Shown here in pieces: positions 20,156 to 28,966 of a DNA stretch of 64,000 nt (positions within the stretch are counted from its first letter, which is position 1; each line of letters begins with the position of its first letter). Position numbers and translations under genes: made by a program. This DNA is from UBA12191 sp009937185 (lineage in GTDB: Bacteria > Planctomycetota > UBA8108 > UBA1146), in assembly GCA_938075155.1 (NCBI GenBank), contig CALJGL010000012.1, positions 62,001 to 126,000 on the forward strand. The letters run 5' to 3'. The notes under the pieces were generated by a model. The model was not told the DNA's origin, searched no databases, and saw only the letters and a list, made by a program, of their open reading frames with translations.

Positions 20156-20946
20156 CGTTCAAGGATAGAAGTCCAAAGAACGACAAAAAATGCTCCAAGA
20201 ATGAATCCGATGACGGTATCGGAAGGCCAATGATCAGCGGTGAATACTCGCGTTGAGCAGAGCCAGACTCCCAGTACACACCATAGGGGTGTCCAGCGAG
20301 GGAACAGCATCGATAGAAGCATCACGAGTACTCCAGTCGCCGTGGCATGACCAGAAGGTAGGCTGTTATGGTTGTTTTCCAAAGACATCGGTTCCCAGTC
20401 GGGGAATGATCGATAAATCAATTCATTAGGCCGACCTCTTCCGAAGCCGATCTTCAATAATCGTGCCAAGATTCCCGCTGAAATAGCGCCTGCTAAAGCC
20501 CCTTTCAGAGGCGTTCGGAACCGTTTTAGTTGAGGTCTCCAATAAGTGATGCCCCATGTCAAGAATAGAACGAGTAAGACGGCAAATCCTTCTGAAAGGT
20601 GAGTCGTTATTCCCGCGATAGATCGCAGGTTTCTCAGAGTTGACCCGGCAAGCCCCTCCTCAGAGTTTTGTGTATCCCATGTTCTTCGAACTTCCAAAAT
20701 CATTTGCTCGTCAAAGGTGAGAGCCGATCGAGTTTCACCGGGCCATCCGGATGCTGTGGATTCTCCATTGTCCTCGTAGAATTTCATCCATGTCGAATGA
20801 GCCATATTGTCTGAGAGTGAGTAGATCGGAAGGCGAGAACTGAAAAGAAACAGGACGAGTGAGATAAACAGGAGCAGGCTCCAGTTTCGTAGTCCATTGA
20901 AATCTAAGGGATCGAGAGAGGGGGGAACTACCGACTGTTGATTCAT
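20116..20946 (-). CDS. PAP2-family membrane phosphatase
   Basis: A 276-residue integral membrane protein with the three PAP2 motifs in order: KIGFGRGRP (about 165-175), PSGHATA, and SxxxxxDHWPSD-like STRVFTADHWPSD, which supply the phosphate-binding and catalytic His residues. Likely substrates are undecaprenyl pyrophosphate or phosphatidic-acid-type lipids on the outer face of the cytoplasmic membrane. The start ATG overlaps the radA stop (ATGA), so it is translationally coupled to radA. It has an N-terminal TM helix followed by a periplasmic insertion before the catalytic core. It may recycle the lipid carrier used by the convergent ArnT-like enzyme (inference). Confidence 0.87.
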   Translation of the reverse strand: MNQQSVVPPSLDPLDFNGLRNWSLLLFISLVLFLFSSRLPIYSLSDNMAHSTWMKFYEDNGESTASGWPGETRSALTFDEQMILEVRRTWDTQNSEEGLAGSTLRNLRSIAGITTHLSEGFAVLLVLFLTWGITYWRPQLKRFRTPLKGALAGAISAGILARLLKIGFGRGRPNELIYRSFPDWEPMSLENNHNSLPSGHATATGVLVMLLSMLFPRWTPLWCVLGVWLCSTRVFTADHWPSDTVIGFILGAFFVVLWTSILERQEERNQSSISSR

Positions 20947-22316
20947 TCGACAAACCTGCGAGCGAGCTGCGAGAGTTCAGGAATTTCGTGAATCTTCATT
21001 CCCGTAGGTCCGGATCCTTCAAGGCTTCCAGGAGCCACGCAGGCTGTTTTGAAACCGAGTCGAGAAGATTCTTCAAGCCTTTGCCCTGTCCCAGGAACGG
21101 GGCGAACTTCACCCAGAAGTCCTACTTCTCCGGCGAAGACAATATCTCTAGGTAGTGGACGATCATGAAAAGACGAGAGAAGAGAGGCCGCGAGAGCCAG
21201 GTCTCCTGCCGTTCCCCTCAACTTGACGCCGCCGACAACGTTCGCATGGATATCACAGCCTCCGAGTGGGACACCTAATCTTTTTTCTAAGACTGCCGCC
21301 AGCATCGAGAGTCGAGCACTGTCGATTCCGGAGCATTTTCTTGCGGGAGATCCATGAGCCGCTGCGCTGACCAATGCTTGTACTTCAAGAAGGAGGGGAC
21401 GAGTTCCCTCGAGAATCGCAGCGGTGGCAGATCCCGGTGAAGAAACCGATCGATCAGAAAGAAGTAATCCGGAAGGATTTTCGACTTCACTCAGGCCATC
21501 GGATCGCATCTCGAAAATGCCGACTTCTTCGGTCGATCCAAATCGATTTTTTAAACCACGAAGGATTCTTAAGGAGTGCCCCCGTTCGCCTTCGAATTGG
21601 AGAACTCCATCGACCATATGTTCCAGTGTTCGAGGACCGGCGACGGTTCCGTCTTTGGTCACGTGTCCGACCAGTACTAGGGCGAACCCTTCTTTTCTGG
21701 CCATGGCGAGCAAGCGGGATGTGACTTCTCGAACCTGTACTACTCCTCCAGCCCCGGCTGGGAGGTCATCCCAACGAACGGTTTGAATACTGTCGATGCC
21801 GACAACAGCGGGAGAAGTTGCTTTGACTTGCTGTTCTATGGCCTCGAGATCACATTCGGATAGAAGCCACAGATTTTCTGCAGAGACTCCTAAACGGTCT
21901 GCTCTCAGCTTGACCTGTACTGCGGATTCTTCTCCAGTGACATATAGGAATCTGTTTTTTCCGTCTTCAGTTTTGGAGACGGAGTTGGCCAATTGGAGAA
22001 GAAGAGTCGACTTTCCTATGCCCGGTTCTCCGGAGAGCAATATTCCACTTCCAGGAACGAGGCCACCTCCCAATACTCGATCCACTTCGCCGAGTCCGGA
22101 GGCGATACGATCTTCCTCACGTGCTTCGATTTCGGAGATGGGAACGGCCTCACTCTTTTCACCAGAGAGGCGAGGTGCTGTTCGTCCAGGTTTATCTTCT
22201 TTGATTTTATGTTCAGAGAGGGAATTGAACGTTCCGCAGTCGGGGCACCGGCCCATGTATCTCTCATGGGTGGATCCGCATTCCAGACATAGGAAGACGG
22301 TATGGGCTTTGGCCAT
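20943..22316 (-). CDS. radA: DNA repair protein RadA
   Basis: A 457-residue RadA/Sms. An N-terminal C4 zinc finger (CLECG...CPDCG, about residues 10-29), a RecA-like ATPase with Walker A GEPGIGKST (about 96-104), the RadA-specific LKNRFG motif, and a C-terminal Lon-protease-like domain (about 300-440, GVPLGGCDIHANVVGG... GEVGLLGEVRPV). It helps branch migration and recombination intermediates in homologous recombination. I use the second of two adjacent ATGs (22316), at the best spacing from AGGAGG; 22319 is equally possible. It is followed directly by the overlapping PAP2 gene. Confidence 0.97.
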   Translation of the reverse strand: MAKAHTVFLCLECGSTHERYMGRCPDCGTFNSLSEHKIKEDKPGRTAPRLSGEKSEAVPISEIEAREEDRIASGLGEVDRVLGGGLVPGSGILLSGEPGIGKSTLLLQLANSVSKTEDGKNRFLYVTGEESAVQVKLRADRLGVSAENLWLLSECDLEAIEQQVKATSPAVVGIDSIQTVRWDDLPAGAGGVVQVREVTSRLLAMARKEGFALVLVGHVTKDGTVAGPRTLEHMVDGVLQFEGERGHSLRILRGLKNRFGSTEEVGIFEMRSDGLSEVENPSGLLLSDRSVSSPGSATAAILEGTRPLLLEVQALVSAAAHGSPARKCSGIDSARLSMLAAVLEKRLGVPLGGCDIHANVVGGVKLRGTAGDLALAASLLSSFHDRPLPRDIVFAGEVGLLGEVRPVPGTGQRLEESSRLGFKTACVAPGSLEGSGPTGMKIHEIPELSQLARRFVE

Positions 22317-22438
22317 CATGGCCTCCTCGCTGGTGGTGATCACTAAAAGGTATCTTCACGCTTACATTGACCTCTGGAACCGTAGTCGTCCAGCCCTCGT
22401 CAGGATCAACCGGGATCATCCGGTCAGAGGAGGCGAAT

Positions 22439-23872
22439 TCACGCCTCGTTTGGATAAGTTTCTAGGGTGCTTACCAGTGTTCTGAAATGCTTTCCTCGTG
22501 CCTCGAAAGAAAGATATTGGTCGAAGGACGGATATCCCGGACTCAACAGAACCGTATCGCCAGGGGCCGCCTCGCTCGAAGCAATCTTAAATGCGGCTGC
22601 GAGATCTTCAAATCCGCGGAAGCAATTCCCCGAATCGACTCCTGAGAACGCTTCTTCCAATTCATGGTTCGAGGATCCGAATCCAAGGATTTCGATATTC
22701 TTGTCAGAGACAGTTTCAGAAAGTTTACGAAGAGAGAGTCCTTTGCTCTTTCCTCCACAAAGCCAATAGGTCTTACCGGATAAGTTTGAGAGCGCGGCCT
22801 GCGCTGAATCGGGTGTGGTGGCTTTGGAGTCATCGATGTAGGTCACATCCTTGATGGTCGCGATATGTTCGAACCGATGAGGCAATCCGGAAAACGATTG
22901 GATAGCGGCTGATATCCCTTCTTCGGAAGCGCCAAGGTGACGGGCAAGGGTGGCTGCCATATGTGCATTTTTTCGCCCAGTGGATCCCTGCAAGCTTTGA
23001 GAAGGGCGATATGGAATTGAAAGTTCAGTATCGTTTTGCTGAGGGATGATTAAATCGTTTGGGTCGGTGGCATCCCCTGTAGATCGAAGGATTTCGAAGT
23101 CTTCCAGTTGAGATATTGAGTCTATTCCGAACTGACCTGTGTCTGGAAGTATGGCGCAGCCGGGAGAAGGGTCCGGATTTTTAAGGAGTTCAAACTTTGC
23201 TCTGCGATAAGCATCTTGGCTTCCGTGCCAATCGAGATGATCTTCCGAAAAGTTAGTAATAGCGACAGTGGAGGGTCTCGGGCAGAGCGGGCCTAGACGA
23301 TCTAATTGAAACGAAGAGATCTCCACGATCCACCGGAGCTGTCGATCCGCGTCGTCGAGCATACTCAGAAGACTGCCACCCAGATTTCCTCCTGCTACGG
23401 CAGGGATCCCAGAGGCAATGAGCATTGAGCGAGTTAATTCACAAACCGTACTTTTGCCGTTGGTTCCACTCACAGCCGCCAGATACTCTCGGGGACACCA
23501 TGCGAGGAATAGACCTAACTCTGAGACAACTCGAACACCTGAACTGAATACTTTTTTCAGAAATGGGGCATGAGGTGGGATGGCCGGGTTGACCACGACC
23601 CAATCGATACCTTCGAGTTGTTCTTCTTCATGAGGTCCGATGTATATAGATTCGGAGCAGTGTTTAATGGCCTGAAGAGATTTATCAAGATCGTCTTTGT
23701 TGCCACTATCACTGATAGTGAGACGTGCTCCCTTTGAGCGGAGGTAATGAATGAGCCCCGTGCCTCCACCATGAACCCCCAGTCCGAGAACAAGGATGTT
23801 CAGTCCCTCGAGTTGACCGGGATTACGGTCAGGGACTTCAAATACTTGGGGCGGTTTTCCCGGAGAGCTCAT
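22439..23872 (-). CDS. murD: UDP-N-acetylmuramoylalanine--D-glutamate ligase
   Basis: A 477-residue MurD. The N-terminal Rossmann domain (VLGLGVHGGGTG) has a short leader of about 23 residues. The central ATPase has GTNGKST at about 136-142, the EISSFQLD motif, and the NFSEDHLDWHGS motif; the C-terminal ligase domain carries DDSKATTPDSAQAAL and the GGKSKG loop. It adds D-Glu to UDP-MurNAc-L-Ala in cytoplasmic peptidoglycan synthesis, so this organism keeps a peptidoglycan pathway. The ATG overlaps the stop of the PEGA lipoprotein gene (TAATG). No other mur gene is nearby, so it is isolated from a dcw cluster. Confidence 0.95.
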   Translation of the reverse strand: MSSPGKPPQVFEVPDRNPGQLEGLNILVLGLGVHGGGTGLIHYLRSKGARLTISDSGNKDDLDKSLQAIKHCSESIYIGPHEEEQLEGIDWVVVNPAIPPHAPFLKKVFSSGVRVVSELGLFLAWCPREYLAAVSGTNGKSTVCELTRSMLIASGIPAVAGGNLGGSLLSMLDDADRQLRWIVEISSFQLDRLGPLCPRPSTVAITNFSEDHLDWHGSQDAYRRAKFELLKNPDPSPGCAILPDTGQFGIDSISQLEDFEILRSTGDATDPNDLIIPQQNDTELSIPYRPSQSLQGSTGRKNAHMAATLARHLGASEEGISAAIQSFSGLPHRFEHIATIKDVTYIDDSKATTPDSAQAALSNLSGKTYWLCGGKSKGLSLRKLSETVSDKNIEILGFGSSNHELEEAFSGVDSGNCFRGFEDLAAAFKIASSEAAPGDTVLLSPGYPSFDQYLSFEARGKHFRTLVSTLETYPNEA

Positions 23873-24333
23873 TACTCACCGGAAGAGTCTATCGGAAGTC
23901 GGACACCATTTTCTTCAGCGACATTTCGGAATGAATCACTGAGGGCGTCGAGGTCTTGCTGCTCTAGTTTGTATTGAAAAGTGTGTTCCAACTCAATCGT
24001 TCCTGGCAATAGAACATCGGTGAAGAAATCGAGAGGGAACCTTTGGTGCCACGGAGGAGAAACCTCGATCTTGGTGCGGATGGGTTTCAGAGACCTGACT
24101 CCTCGAAGTTCATTTTCTTCCATTCGGATCTGTAGATCCCACGTCCCATAAAAATCAAATGGAATCGTTGCTGGGGTGGTACCTTTGTCCTGTCCATTGA
24201 GAAAGACTCGGGCGCCGGCGGGATCCGACTTGATGATAAGGGATTTGTCGACGCAGCCGGTTGCTGCGAATGTCAAAAGTACGAATAGAAAAATCGAACC
24301 TAGTCTTGCTGGCATTGTGAATTTTTTGGTCAT
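23872..24333 (-). CDS. PEGA-domain lipoprotein
   Basis: A 153-residue lipoprotein: signal with lipobox FAATGC (Cys27), then a PEGA domain whose core reads IKSDPAGARVFLNGQDKGTTPATIPF, then a Trp- and acid-rich tail. PEGA domains are small beta modules often found on surface proteins of bacteria. AAGGA precedes the ATG. It is translationally coupled to murD, which is an odd pairing and suggests only shared transcription. Confidence 0.85.
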   Translation of the reverse strand: MTKKFTMPARLGSIFLFVLLTFAATGCVDKSLIIKSDPAGARVFLNGQDKGTTPATIPFDFYGTWDLQIRMEENELRGVRSLKPIRTKIEVSPPWHQRFPLDFFTDVLLPGTIELEHTFQYKLEQQDLDALSDSFRNVAEENGVRLPIDSSGE

Positions 24334-24445
24334 GAGTTTCCTTCTCCTCTGGAGACATGGTAACTCCAGCAGAGAGGGTTCACAAAGCGCTTCACTGGAG
24401 TCGGGTCACGATCGAGAGTAACGTGGTGATCGAAAGGGAGCTGAC

Positions 24446-24859
24446 ATGAACAAACCTTGGTGGAAAGACGGGCTGCCATTCAAATGCACCCAGTGTGGCC
24501 ATTGTTGCAAAATTGAGGGCTATGTCTGGGTCAATGATGAAGAAATTCAGGCCATGGCAGACCATTTGAAGATGACCGCGGATGATTTTGAATGGCAGTA
24601 TGTTCGTCGTGTGGGGAGACGTCGTAGTCTGATTGAGAAGCCCAATCATGAATGCATCTTCTGGGAAGATGGCTGTACCGTATATCCCGCACGGCCGACC
24701 CAATGTAAGACTTTCCCATTCTGGAAACAAAATCTGGAGTCTATGGACGAATGGCTCGACGTAGTGGAGGAATGCCCCGGTTCAGGTACGGGTGTCGTAT
24801 ACTCGGCCAAAGAGATTACGGAATTGCGGCGAGGCATCGGTCAGACCGATAAAAAATAA
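24446..24859 (+). CDS. YkgJ-family cysteine-cluster protein
   Basis: A 137-residue cytoplasmic protein with the YkgJ/CxxCxxCC-type zinc- or iron-sulphur-binding signature: CTQCGHCC at about residues 14-21, a central Cys (NHECIFWEDGCTVY) and the RPTQCKTFPFW motif. The family's function is not settled; it is often described as a Fe-S or metal-binding protein. AAAGGGAG precedes the ATG. It diverges from the PEGA lipoprotein gene. Confidence 0.85.
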   Translation: MNKPWWKDGLPFKCTQCGHCCKIEGYVWVNDEEIQAMADHLKMTADDFEWQYVRRVGRRRSLIEKPNHECIFWEDGCTVYPARPTQCKTFPFWKQNLESMDEWLDVVEECPGSGTGVVYSAKEITELRRGIGQTDKK

Positions 24860-25001
24860 GAGATTCCCAGGATCTCCTCTCTGCAAAGCTCATGTAGAGG
24901 CACATATTTGTCGATATTAGACGTGCCGGATATTCAGTTGAGGGGGGTTATTCGCCTCATAATCACACATCTCGCCAATTCTTTGAAATCCTCTCAAGCC
25001 A

Positions 25002-25017
25002 CGACGTGATTACGTCG
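25002..25017. promoter_or_regulatory. Short palindrome upstream of the TPR lipoprotein
   Basis: CGACGT-GATT-ACGTCG, a perfect 6-bp inverted repeat 44 bases before the start codon at 25061. It could be an operator or part of a leader hairpin; nothing else supports a role. Confidence 0.3.
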
Positions 25018-25060
25018 ATGTATTTGGCAGGGGAAGAAACCCCTGAGAGAGGATTTCTAA

Positions 25061-25744
25061 ATGTCATCCAAAAAATCAATGTTGAATGCAGGACTACTTC
25101 TGCTTGTGACTCTTGTACTCATGGGGGGTTGCTCCAGTACTGAGACAGTGATCTCCAGTTCCCAACAGATCATTACTGATAATGATGAAGACAGTCGATC
25201 GACGATAGTTGATGTCAAGATCGATAAGTATGAGAAGCTGGCCAGAGATTTCCCCAAGGAGCCGAGATATCAGGAACGATTGGCTCGTTATTACTGGGAG
25301 AAAAAAGATCATGAAAAAGCGTTGGGTGCTGTTCGTAATGCCCGTCGCATCGACCCTGATAATCCAAGGTACGATTACCTTGCCGCTCAAATCTACAAGG
25401 GTATTGGAAGTTATTCTGCTGCCGAGAAGTCATACCTTAATTTGATCGAAGCCACAGGTGATCAAAAGTTCAGTGGACCACTCATTGAGTTGTCACAGCT
25501 GTACATCGAAATGGATCGTCTCGATCTTTCAAAGAAATACCTCGATGAGTGTCTTGCAATAGATCCCACATTTGGAGAGCCACACTACTGGGTTGCTAGT
25601 ATTTATCTAAAGCAGGGACGCCGTGATCTTGCGATCAAGAGTTTTGAGCGTTACTTGCGAATTGGAAATGCTACTCGACAAGAAGAAGTACTGCAGACCC
25701 TGCAAGCTCTTCAGCCCGATCTGCGAATCCACGACATTCGCTGA
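25061..25744 (+). CDS. TPR-repeat lipoprotein
   Basis: A 227-residue protein with a lipoprotein signal (lipobox LMGGC, Cys24) and about four TPR-like helical pairs between residues 60 and 215 (for example YQERLARYYWEKKDHEKALG and PHYWVASIYLKQGRRDLAIK). It is probably an envelope scaffold for protein-protein contact; no partner is evident. GAGAGAGGATTTCTAA precedes the ATG. An inverted-repeat terminator follows. Confidence 0.87.
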   Translation: MSSKKSMLNAGLLLLVTLVLMGGCSSTETVISSSQQIITDNDEDSRSTIVDVKIDKYEKLARDFPKEPRYQERLARYYWEKKDHEKALGAVRNARRIDPDNPRYDYLAAQIYKGIGSYSAAEKSYLNLIEATGDQKFSGPLIELSQLYIEMDRLDLSKKYLDECLAIDPTFGEPHYWVASIYLKQGRRDLAIKSFERYLRIGNATRQEEVLQTLQALQPDLRIHDIR

Positions 25745-25766
25745 TCTTCTTTTACCCTCTCTTCTT

Positions 25767-25809
25767 CGGCGGAGGACAGGCACGTTGTGCCGGTCCTTCG
25801 CCGTTATTT
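25767..25809 (+). terminator. Probable terminator of the TPR lipoprotein gene
   Basis: CGGCGGAGGAC (25767-25777) pairs with GTCCTTCGCCG (25793-25803), with an inner GGCAC/GTGCC stem and a GTT loop; TTATTTC follows. The T run is short, so termination may be partial. Confidence 0.65.
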
Positions 25810-26055
25810 CATCCAGGAATACGAATACTGATTCAGCTTGGATAAAAAAATAGAGCCGGAGAGAACCAAGGCTCTCTCCGACCCGTGAGGAGGTGTGTCT
25901 ATCTAAAGAACGAGGTTGCCCCCATTAAAGTTCCCGTGAGGAGAAAATAGTCTGAGACCCGTTGGATCAACAAACAACGGCACATTCCCCTAACAAGTGA
26001 GAAGAAGACCCTATTGGTGTTTAAGACGGTGGGATCAGTGCTAAGTCTAGGGCTC
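25810..26055. other. Convergent intergenic region
   Basis: Remainder of the 311-base space between the TPR lipoprotein and the XRE regulator gene. A GGAGAGA/TCTCTCC inverted repeat lies at about 25857-25878. No gene or recognisable RNA. Confidence 0.4.
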
Positions 26056-27012
26056 TCAGCTCGTTGCTTCGCGAAGGTGATGGGTCATGGCCCATGCTCG
26101 TTTCACGAAACCGCTGGGAAGTATGAAGGGGGGTAGCTCGGAACGCAAGAACTGTAGACGAATATGTTCCTGAGAGTCGACAAAGTATTGGCAAAAGAGC
26201 GTCCCGAATTCTAGTTCTGGGTAATTTTCTTTCACATCTGTGGATAACTCTACTAGTGCAAAGTCTCCGTTATTCACAGTTAAAAGGGTATTAAATACAG
26301 CTATCTCTTGATCTTTGAAGGATGGTGAACCTGAACCGTCCATCGCATCTCCTGCGACACGAAGTGCAAAACTAGTGGAAGGATCAACACCAGGAATTTT
26401 TAGCCAATCTTCAATTATTCCTCTCGGGATACCTCTTTCGTCCACTTCGGAAGGATATGCATGTTCTTCGCTATGAATAAGAGGAATACCTTGGGCTTCT
26501 TCATTTGTATTCGGGGCCGGCATCATGGGTTGCTGAATGAGATGAATGTTGTCCAATTTTTCTTCGGCAAGACTGATCAAATCCAAGGGTGCGATGCCCA
26601 ATACCCGACAGGCTTTCTTCATGAAATCAGTTTCAAGACCACTGCGTCGACCATCTTCGATGGATATGGCGTAGGCCCTAGAAACTCCGACTTTTCGTGC
26701 TAGATCTTCGACAGTGAGATGTTTTTGTCTTCGCGCAGATCGTATCACTTTTCCTATCGACTCCCTGAGTGGAGCTGCGGCAGATCTGGATAGGGGGCGT
26801 ACTTTATCTCCATCGGGGTCATCGATCAGTTGACTGGGTGCGACTTCGAGAGCGCGTGCGATTCGAGTGAGTACTTCACTGTTGATTCTGCGCTTACCGC
26901 TTTCGAGGCGACTCATTTGGGAAGCGGACAGTCCAATGCGATGGGCCAGTTCCTTCGCTGTGACTCCGGACTCTTCCCGGAGTTTCCGGATGATGTCACC
27001 TGTATTACTCAT
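26056..27012 (-). CDS. XRE-family regulator with two HTH domains and a Ser-less S24-like domain
   Basis: A 318-residue DNA-binding protein. Two Cro/CI-type HTH domains stand in tandem (about 5-60, TAKELAHRIGLSASQMSRLE; about 85-140, TVEDLARKVGVSRAYAISIE). The C-terminal part (about 210-310) resembles the LexA/CI S24 fold: LRVAGDAMDGSG is where a GDSM motif would be, but the catalytic Ser is Ala (Ala223), so autocleavage is not expected. It could be a ligand- or partner-responsive repressor. The ATG at 27012 overlaps the CPBP protease stop (ATGA) and has AGAGGCACC upstream; the longer frame to 27144 lies inside that gene. It is last in the thiS-thiG chain. Targets are unknown. Confidence 0.85.
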   Translation of the reverse strand: MSNTGDIIRKLREESGVTAKELAHRIGLSASQMSRLESGKRRINSEVLTRIARALEVAPSQLIDDPDGDKVRPLSRSAAAPLRESIGKVIRSARRQKHLTVEDLARKVGVSRAYAISIEDGRRSGLETDFMKKACRVLGIAPLDLISLAEEKLDNIHLIQQPMMPAPNTNEEAQGIPLIHSEEHAYPSEVDERGIPRGIIEDWLKIPGVDPSTSFALRVAGDAMDGSGSPSFKDQEIAVFNTLLTVNNGDFALVELSTDVKENYPELEFGTLFCQYFVDSQEHIRLQFLRSELPPFILPSGFVKRAWAMTHHLREATS

Positions 27013-27899
27013 TTTGGTGCCTCTGTCATGAGTGAAATGACGAGTAGGGAAATGTTCAAACTGTTGAAGACCATATGGAAGGTGATACACGTGAGAAGTT
27101 GACCCTTGCGCTGAAAGAGCCAGGCTAAGTATGCACCGAGGCAAGTAATTGGGAAAATCGAAGCAATGGAATCATGGAACCCGCCAAAAATGACCGCTGA
27201 AATCATGATAGCTGGAACAATGGGCAGGCGGCTTTTTAGCCAGCGGAAGAGGAGTCCTCTGAAGAGTAATTCTTCAAGGATCGGGGCAATAAATATTACA
27301 TTAATGAAAATAGTGAGCATCAATAAGTTGTTGTTTCCCATGGCAGCGAGTTCGAAAATTTGGATAGCCGCTTGTGACGAAATTTCGATCCCCATCGCCT
27401 CTAGACTTTGAATCCAAATGAAGGAGATGATCAGGTGAATTGGTATCCAAAGTAGGCAAGCAAGTACGCCTTCTTTGATACAAGATGTCACGGTCCCATC
27501 AGCGCCAAGGAAAAGGGAGTCCACTTCAGGGTGGAGAGAATGCCAAACTCTGGAATAGATTAAAATCAGAAAGATCAATCCGGACAGTAGGACAACCAGG
27601 GTGCTGAAAACGATCAGTGCCCTTTTGGGGCTGAGGATCGGTTCGTTTGTAGAACTCGGTTCGTCTTCCGCTTGCTGGGCGTCAGAAGGGTTCTCCAGAT
27701 TCGGCTCTGATTCAAGTTCAAGTACGGATGTTTCAGGGGTGGGAACATTATTGGGCTCTTGTACTAGGTTGCCCATGAATGCTGCGGAGATCTGGAAGAG
27801 GACGTAAAGACTGAAAAATAGAGCGATCTGCGAGCCGCTCCAAGGGGGGCCGATGGAGAGTGGGTTTTCTTCAGATGAATCCAGTGAAGATTCACTCAT
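27009..27899 (-). CDS. CPBP-family intramembrane metalloprotease
   Basis: A 296-residue multi-pass membrane protein. The ABI/CPBP motifs are EELLFRG (the EExxxR motif) and FGGFHD, plus the third-helix HMVFN. Family members cleave CAAX-processed or other membrane substrates, or protect against bacteriocins. After the first TM helix is an acidic, Ser/Pro-rich loop (about residues 50-95). The start ATG overlaps the thiG stop (ATGA), as does its own stop with the XRE gene, so the three are translated as a coupled set. The pairing with thiamine synthesis is not explained. Confidence 0.88.
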   Translation of the reverse strand: MSESSLDSSEENPLSIGPPWSGSQIALFFSLYVLFQISAAFMGNLVQEPNNVPTPETSVLELESEPNLENPSDAQQAEDEPSSTNEPILSPKRALIVFSTLVVLLSGLIFLILIYSRVWHSLHPEVDSLFLGADGTVTSCIKEGVLACLLWIPIHLIISFIWIQSLEAMGIEISSQAAIQIFELAAMGNNNLLMLTIFINVIFIAPILEELLFRGLLFRWLKSRLPIVPAIMISAVIFGGFHDSIASIFPITCLGAYLAWLFQRKGQLLTCITFHMVFNSLNISLLVISLMTEAPK

Positions 27900-28696
27900 T
27901 CGCCAAGGACGCCTTCTGTAGGACTCGAAGCCTGTGCGTATCTTCGTTTTGCGATTCTTCCTGCGCGCGCAGCAAACCACCCGGCATCCAAAGCGTGTCT
28001 CATTCCATGAGCCATCGCGACAGGATCTTTTGCGCCGGCAATACCTGTATTGAGAAGAACTCCTTCTGCGCCGAGCTCCATGGCAATGGTGACATCGCTC
28101 GCGGTTCCGACTCCGGCATCGATGATCACTGGTACGTCGAGTTGCTCAAGTATGATGGAGAGGTTGTTGGTGTTGAGAATGCCCTGACCACTTCCTATCG
28201 GTGAACCTGCCGGCATCACGGAAGTCGCTCCAGCATCTTGAAGCCGAAGTGCGAGAACAGGATCGTCACTGCTGTAGACGAGGACTTTGAATCCTTCGCT
28301 CACTAACTCCCGACACGCTTCAAGTGTTCCTACGGGGTCTGGGAGGAGAGTTTTTTTGTCACCCAGCACTTCCAGTTTTACCCAATCGCCGAGTCCGAGC
28401 TCTCTTGAAAGATGGCAAACACGGATGGCATCTTCTGCATTGAAGCAACCTGCAGTATTGGGCAGCAAGAAATAGCGATTGCGATCGAGTTGTGAAAGAA
28501 GGTTGTCGCCACTTTTCAAGTCGACTCGTCGAATTGCGACAGTCACGACTTCACACCCTGAGGCTTCGAGGGCGTTGTTCATGGTTTCGGCATCGGAGTA
28601 CTTTCCGGTACCGACAAGGAGTCTCGATCGAAAAGTCTTGTCGCCCAGTGTGAGTGGGGTGGGGGTGGTTTCTGTTGCAGAGTTATAATCGTTCAC
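27896..28696 (-). CDS. thiG: Thiazole synthase ThiG
   Basis: A 266-residue ThiG, a (beta/alpha)8 enzyme that forms the thiazole phosphate of thiamine from DXP, ThiS thiocarboxylate and an imine partner. Recognisable segments: RLLVGTGKY, VTVAIRRVDL, LLPNTAGC, the Schiff-base Lys107 in WVKLEVLGD, VMPAGSPIGSG, and VIIDAGVGTASD. Cytoplasmic. Three bases separate it from thiS upstream. No other thi gene is in the window, so thiF/thiH/thiO and thiE/thiC must lie elsewhere. Confidence 0.97.
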   Translation of the reverse strand: MNDYNSATETTPTPLTLGDKTFRSRLLVGTGKYSDAETMNNALEASGCEVVTVAIRRVDLKSGDNLLSQLDRNRYFLLPNTAGCFNAEDAIRVCHLSRELGLGDWVKLEVLGDKKTLLPDPVGTLEACRELVSEGFKVLVYSSDDPVLALRLQDAGATSVMPAGSPIGSGQGILNTNNLSIILEQLDVPVIIDAGVGTASDVTIAMELGAEGVLLNTGIAGAKDPVAMAHGMRHALDAGWFAARAGRIAKRRYAQASSPTEGVLGE

Positions 28697-28699
28697 GGC

Positions 28700-28954
28700 T
28701 CAGCCTCCTCCGACGATAGTCACTATTTCAATGTGGTCTCCAGGTTGGAGGAGAGTGTCACCATGTTGGGATTTAGGAACAATAGCCCTGTTGCGTTCCA
28801 CTGCGACAGCGGCGGATTCTAGGGGCATGGAGTTCACCAGATCGAGAACCGAAGCGGTCTTTTCGATCTGATGAACTTCACCATTCAGCTGAATCTCGAT
28901 CAACTCCATGGAGTTTGACCCGATCCCTCCCTCATGAATGTTTTCCGATGACAT
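28700..28954 (-). CDS. thiS: Sulphur carrier protein ThiS
   Basis: An 84-residue ubiquitin-like protein ending in the required Gly-Gly (IVTIVGGG), which is thiocarboxylated and gives sulphur to ThiG. The start at 28954 (GGAG seven bases upstream) gives a 15-residue extension before the usual MELIEIQLNGE start; the internal ATG at 28909 would give a 69-residue protein of ordinary ThiS length, but its GGAGG lies about 16 bases away. No TPP riboswitch is visible ahead of the gene, and only 12 bases separate it from the squalene-cyclase-fold gene. Confidence 0.9.
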   Translation of the reverse strand: MSSENIHEGGIGSNSMELIEIQLNGEVHQIEKTASVLDLVNSMPLESAAVAVERNRAIVPKSQHGDTLLQPGDHIEIVTIVGGG

Positions 28955-28966
28955 CGGTCTTCTCCG

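Noticed and set aside
28955..28966. TPP riboswitch ahead of thiS
   Set aside because: Only 12 bases separate thiS from the previous gene, and neither there nor in the 30533-30723 leader are the CUGAGA/ACCUGAUCUGG motifs of a TPP element visible.
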